Below are positions 26,208-27,830 of a stretch of 27,830 nt of DNA, one piece after another; the first letter of the stretch is position 1, and each line of letters starts with the position of its first letter. The stretch covers positions 1-27,830 of the forward strand of contig DATMFB010000253.1 in NCBI GenBank assembly GCA_035556395.1. Reading direction: 5' to 3'. The position numbers were made by a program, and so were the translations under genes. The notes under the pieces are model-generated. The model was not told the DNA's origin. It was given only the letters and a program-made list of their open reading frames with translations, and searched no databases. This DNA comes from 73-13 sp035556395. GTDB taxonomy: Bacteria; Actinomycetota; Actinomycetes; Actinomycetales; Microbacteriaceae.

Positions 26208-26432
26208 CACTCGCCAGCACAGGTTGCGTCCGCTAGACTCGAACGTCGGCTTTTCGATGGTGCCCTCACACGGCACACCCTGTATGTCGAATCGGCCGAG
26301 TCGCGCGGAGTCCCGCGCGGACCATCACCTCAGTATGTGACGGCCCCGATCGACGATCGCCCGGGATCACCGGCGTCTCCGCTTGCCTGCGGCGCGCACG
26401 CATGCAGTATGCATCGAAAGAGCAGAACACCA
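26208..26432 (+). promoter_or_regulatory. Long leader of the DEAD-box helicase gene
   Basis: 225 bases between the RND stop and the helicase ATG. TAGACT at 26234-26239 is a -10 candidate, giving a leader of about 187 bases, exceptional in a window where most starts look leaderless. It contains GTGCC/GGCAC around a 7-base loop (26260-26276), a 7-bp stem CGCGCGG with a 4-base loop (26302-26319), and ATGCA-GTA-TGCAT (26402-26414). Cold-shock and helicase mRNAs often have regulatory leaders; here that is inference from structure and length. Confidence 0.5.
26257..26340 (+). CDS. Possible 27-codon upstream ORF in the helicase leader
   Basis: ATG at 26257 opens a 27-codon frame (start MVPSHGTPCMSNRPSR, end DHHLSM) that closes with TGA before the helicase start and is out of frame with it. 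It begins about 11 bases after the predicted transcription start. No clear ribosome site precedes it, so it is only a candidate leader peptide. Confidence 0.25.
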   Translation: MVPSHGTPCMSNRPSRAESRADHHLSM

Positions 26433-27830
26433 ATGCCCAAGCAGTACACCCCCAAGTCCAACAACTCGGCCGGCGGCAAGGACCGCTGGACCGAGGCCGA
26501 TCGGCGCAAGCGCGACGAGCGTCCGGCTCGTCCCGCGGGTTCCCGGTCGCCGAGCGAGCCGCAGGCGAGTCGAAGTGACCGCGCGGCTCGTCCCGCGACA
26601 GGAGATCACCGCCCGGCTCGTCCCTACCAGGACCGGCCGGCCCGGGGCGAGCGCCCCGACTGGTCGCCGCGTCCGCCGCGCGAGCACTCGGCGCGCCCGC
26701 AGCGCGACGGGGCAGCCCGTCCGCAGCGCGACAACGCGGCCCGGCCCGCCCGCGACGGCGCCCCGCGCCGCGAATGGCAGCCGCGCGAGGGCCAGGCGCC
26801 CCGACGCGAGTGGAACGACCGTCCGGCCCGCGACAGCCAGGACCGCCCGGCTCGTCCCTACCAGGACCGTCCCGCGCGTCCCCACCAGGACCGTCCGCAT
26901 CAGGACCGTCCCGCTCGTGACAGCCACGACCGTCCGGCACGTCCGTATCAGGACCGCCAGGACCGTCCCGCCCGTCCGTACCAGGACCGCCCGGCCCGGG
27001 GCGAGCGCCCCGACTGGTCGCCGCGCGAGGCGCGTCCCGCCCGCAGCGGCTACGGCAGCGACCGTCCGCGCAGCGAGGCCCAGGCCCCGCGCCGCGAGTG
27101 GAACGACCGACCCGCCCGCACGGACCGCAACGATCGCGCAGAGCGCACGGAGCGTCCGCGCTTCGAGGACCGCGCCCCGCACTCCTCCTCCCGGTCGCTG
27201 AGCGAGCCGCAGGCGAGTCGAAGCCCCCGTCCCATGGTCGAGGACGTCGTCCTCGACCGGCTCGACGCATCGGCCATCGCGGCCGACGCGGCCGACGGCA
27301 TGACGTTCTCCGATCTCGGTCTCGGCGACAACATCGTCCGGCAGCTCGCCGCGATGGGGGCGGCCGAGCCGTTCCCGATCCAGGCGGCGACGATCCCCGA
27401 GGTCCTCGTGGGACGCGACGTCCTCGGCCGCGGCCGGACCGGCTCGGGCAAGACCATCGCGTTCGGCGCCCCGATCGTGGAGCGACTCCTCCAGCTGCAC
27501 CGCGACGCGAACCCCACCGGGGCGAAGGGCCGCAGCATGGGCCGCCAGCCGCGCGCGATCATCCTCGCGCCGACCCGCGAGCTCGCGCAGCAGATCGACC
27601 GCACCGTCCAGCCGATCGCCCGCAGCGTCGGCCTCTTCACCATCTCGATCGTCGGCGGCGTCCCGTACCAGCGGCAGCTGACCGGCCTGCACCGCGGCGT
27701 CGACATCGTCATCGGCACGCCGGGACGCATCGAGGATCTCGTCGACAAGGGCGAGCTCGACCTCTCCGAGATCGCCGTCACGGTCCTCGACGAGGCGGAC
27801 CACATGTGCGACCTCGGCTTCCTCGAGCCG
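26433..27830 (+). CDS. DEAD-box RNA helicase with disordered N-terminal extension (3' truncated by window)
   Basis: 466 codons visible; the frame is open to the window end, so the C-terminal RecA domain is missing. Residues 1-267 are low complexity, rich in Arg, Pro, Asp and Gln, with repeats of DRPARPYQ and GERPDWSPR. The helicase core begins near residue 268. The Q motif is around FSDLGLGDNIVRQLAAMG to PFPIQAATIP, Walker A is GRTGSGKT near 332-339, and motif Ia is PTRELAQQ. GG and TPGR lie further on, and the DEAD box is VLDEADHM near the end. It should unwind RNA in ribosome assembly, mRNA decay or cold adaptation; the basic disordered arm may bind RNA or drive condensates. The ATG lacks a strong ribosome site. 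Two in-frame copies of a short repeat encode SRSPSEPQASRS and SRSLSEPQASRS. Confidence 0.92.
   Translation, partial: MPKQYTPKSNNSAGGKDRWTEADRRKRDERPARPAGSRSPSEPQASRSDRAARPATGDHRPARPYQDRPARGERPDWSPRPPREHSARPQRDGAARPQRDNAARPARDGAPRREWQPREGQAPRREWNDRPARDSQDRPARPYQDRPARPHQDRPHQDRPARDSHDRPARPYQDRQDRPARPYQDRPARGERPDWSPREARPARSGYGSDRPRSEAQAPRREWNDRPARTDRNDRAERTERPRFEDRAPHSSSRSLSEPQASRSPRPMVEDVVLDRLDASAIAADAADGMTFSDLGLGDNIVRQLAAMGAAEPFPIQAATIPEVLVGRDVLGRGRTGSGKTIAFGAPIVERLLQLHRDANPTGAKGRSMGRQPRAIILAPTRELAQQIDRTVQPIARSVGLFTISIVGGVPYQRQLTGLHRGVDIVIGTPGRIEDLVDKGELDLSEIAVTVLDEADHMCDLGFLEP
26541..26575 (+). repeat. Short interspersed repeat in helicase gene, copy 1
   Basis: 35 bases differing from the copy at 27189-27223 at one position (C at 26551 instead of T). 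It is read in frame as SRSPSEPQASRS. Confidence 0.8.
26625..26671 (+). repeat. 47-base internal repeat of helicase N-terminus, copy 1
   Basis: Matches 26979-27025 at 46 of 47 positions and encodes YQDRPARGERPDWSPR. It contains a GGGGCG-AG-CGCCCC self-complementary core. Confidence 0.85.
26979..27025 (+). repeat. 47-base internal repeat of helicase N-terminus, copy 2
   Basis: Second copy of the 26625-26671 unit, with one synonymous difference. The close match suggests recent internal duplication or gene conversion within the low-complexity arm. Confidence 0.85.
27189..27223 (+). repeat. Short interspersed repeat in helicase gene, copy 2
   Basis: 35-base near-identical partner of 26541-26575, read in the same frame as SRSLSEPQASRS, at the boundary between the disordered arm and the helicase core. 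The complement of the purM segment 17262-17295 resembles it. Confidence 0.8.

Noticed and set aside
22896..26276. Very long open frame on the minus strand opposite the RND gene
   Set aside because: Its translation is Arg/Asp/Glu-rich without domains and mirrors codon bias of the RND gene on the plus strand, as is usual in GC-rich DNA.
26600..27050. CRISPR-like array from repeated units
   Set aside because: Units are in frame, of uneven spacing, and encode repeated RPARPYQD peptides within the helicase arm.
26367..27803. Long minus-strand open frames opposite the helicase gene
   Set aside because: The plus strand encodes clear helicase motifs; the antisense frames are repetitive shadows of the low-complexity arm.

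Overview
This window looks like chromosomal DNA of a high-GC actinobacterium, most likely a member of the Microbacteriaceae (Micrococcales). The evidence is the GC-rich codon use, the many GTG starts, an actinobacterial gene set (DUF3073, SCP_3-type sterol-carrier protein, DUF3465, paired crcB), and start codons that mostly sit 6-8 bases after a TANNNT -10 hexamer, as expected for leaderless mRNAs. The genus cannot be fixed from the sequence alone.

Layout: (1) 144-1649, an ECF-type sigma factor fused to a zinc-finger anti-sigma-like segment, one membrane helix, a Pro/Thr linker and an extracytoplasmic beta domain. (2) 1660-17385, seven genes of de novo purine synthesis dispersed on both strands: purL (+), purQ and purS (-), purC and purD (-), purF (-), purM (+). 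Between them lie a CPBP-like membrane protein, chromate transporter chrA, a CatE-like VOC protein, an intact IS481-family element, DUF3465 and SCP_3 proteins, a two-helix membrane protein, a PhnB-like VOC protein, an ASCH protein and a vapBC toxin-antitoxin pair. DUF3073 follows purM tail to tail. (3) 17709-20610, a flavin monooxygenase-like protein, a crcB pair (dual-topology fluoride channel) and a membrane-anchored exported protein. (4) 20618-22843, a YczE-type membrane protein with a coupled 42-residue protein, divergent from a MocR/YczR regulator across a palindrome-containing promoter region. (5) 22923-26207, a large RND efflux permease. (6) 26208-27830, a long leader and the 5' part of a DEAD-box RNA helicase with a disordered Arg/Pro/Asp-rich N-terminus; the gene runs off the window.

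How the genes work together: PurF, PurD, PurL-PurQ-PurS, PurM and PurC carry out steps 1, 2, 4, 5 and 7 of IMP synthesis. Steps 3, 6 and 8-10 must be encoded elsewhere. PurQ and PurS supply the glutaminase and the bridging subunit of the small PurL, yet purL lies 2.5 kb away on the opposite strand. ChrA, the two CrcB proteins and the RND pump form a scattered detoxification and efflux group.

The most notable non-genic signals are: the IS481 copy inserted exactly at the purC stop codon, with both purC and the transposase taking their TAG from the duplicated CTAG target; a short interspersed repeat found inside purM and twice inside the helicase gene, always in frame; a perfect 16-bp inverted repeat upstream of purS; a hairpin-rich 434-bp gap after purL; and a leader with a possible 27-codon upstream ORF before the helicase. 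I found no tRNA, rRNA, CRISPR array or prophage. I see no complete undescribed system, but several of these elements are worth checking.
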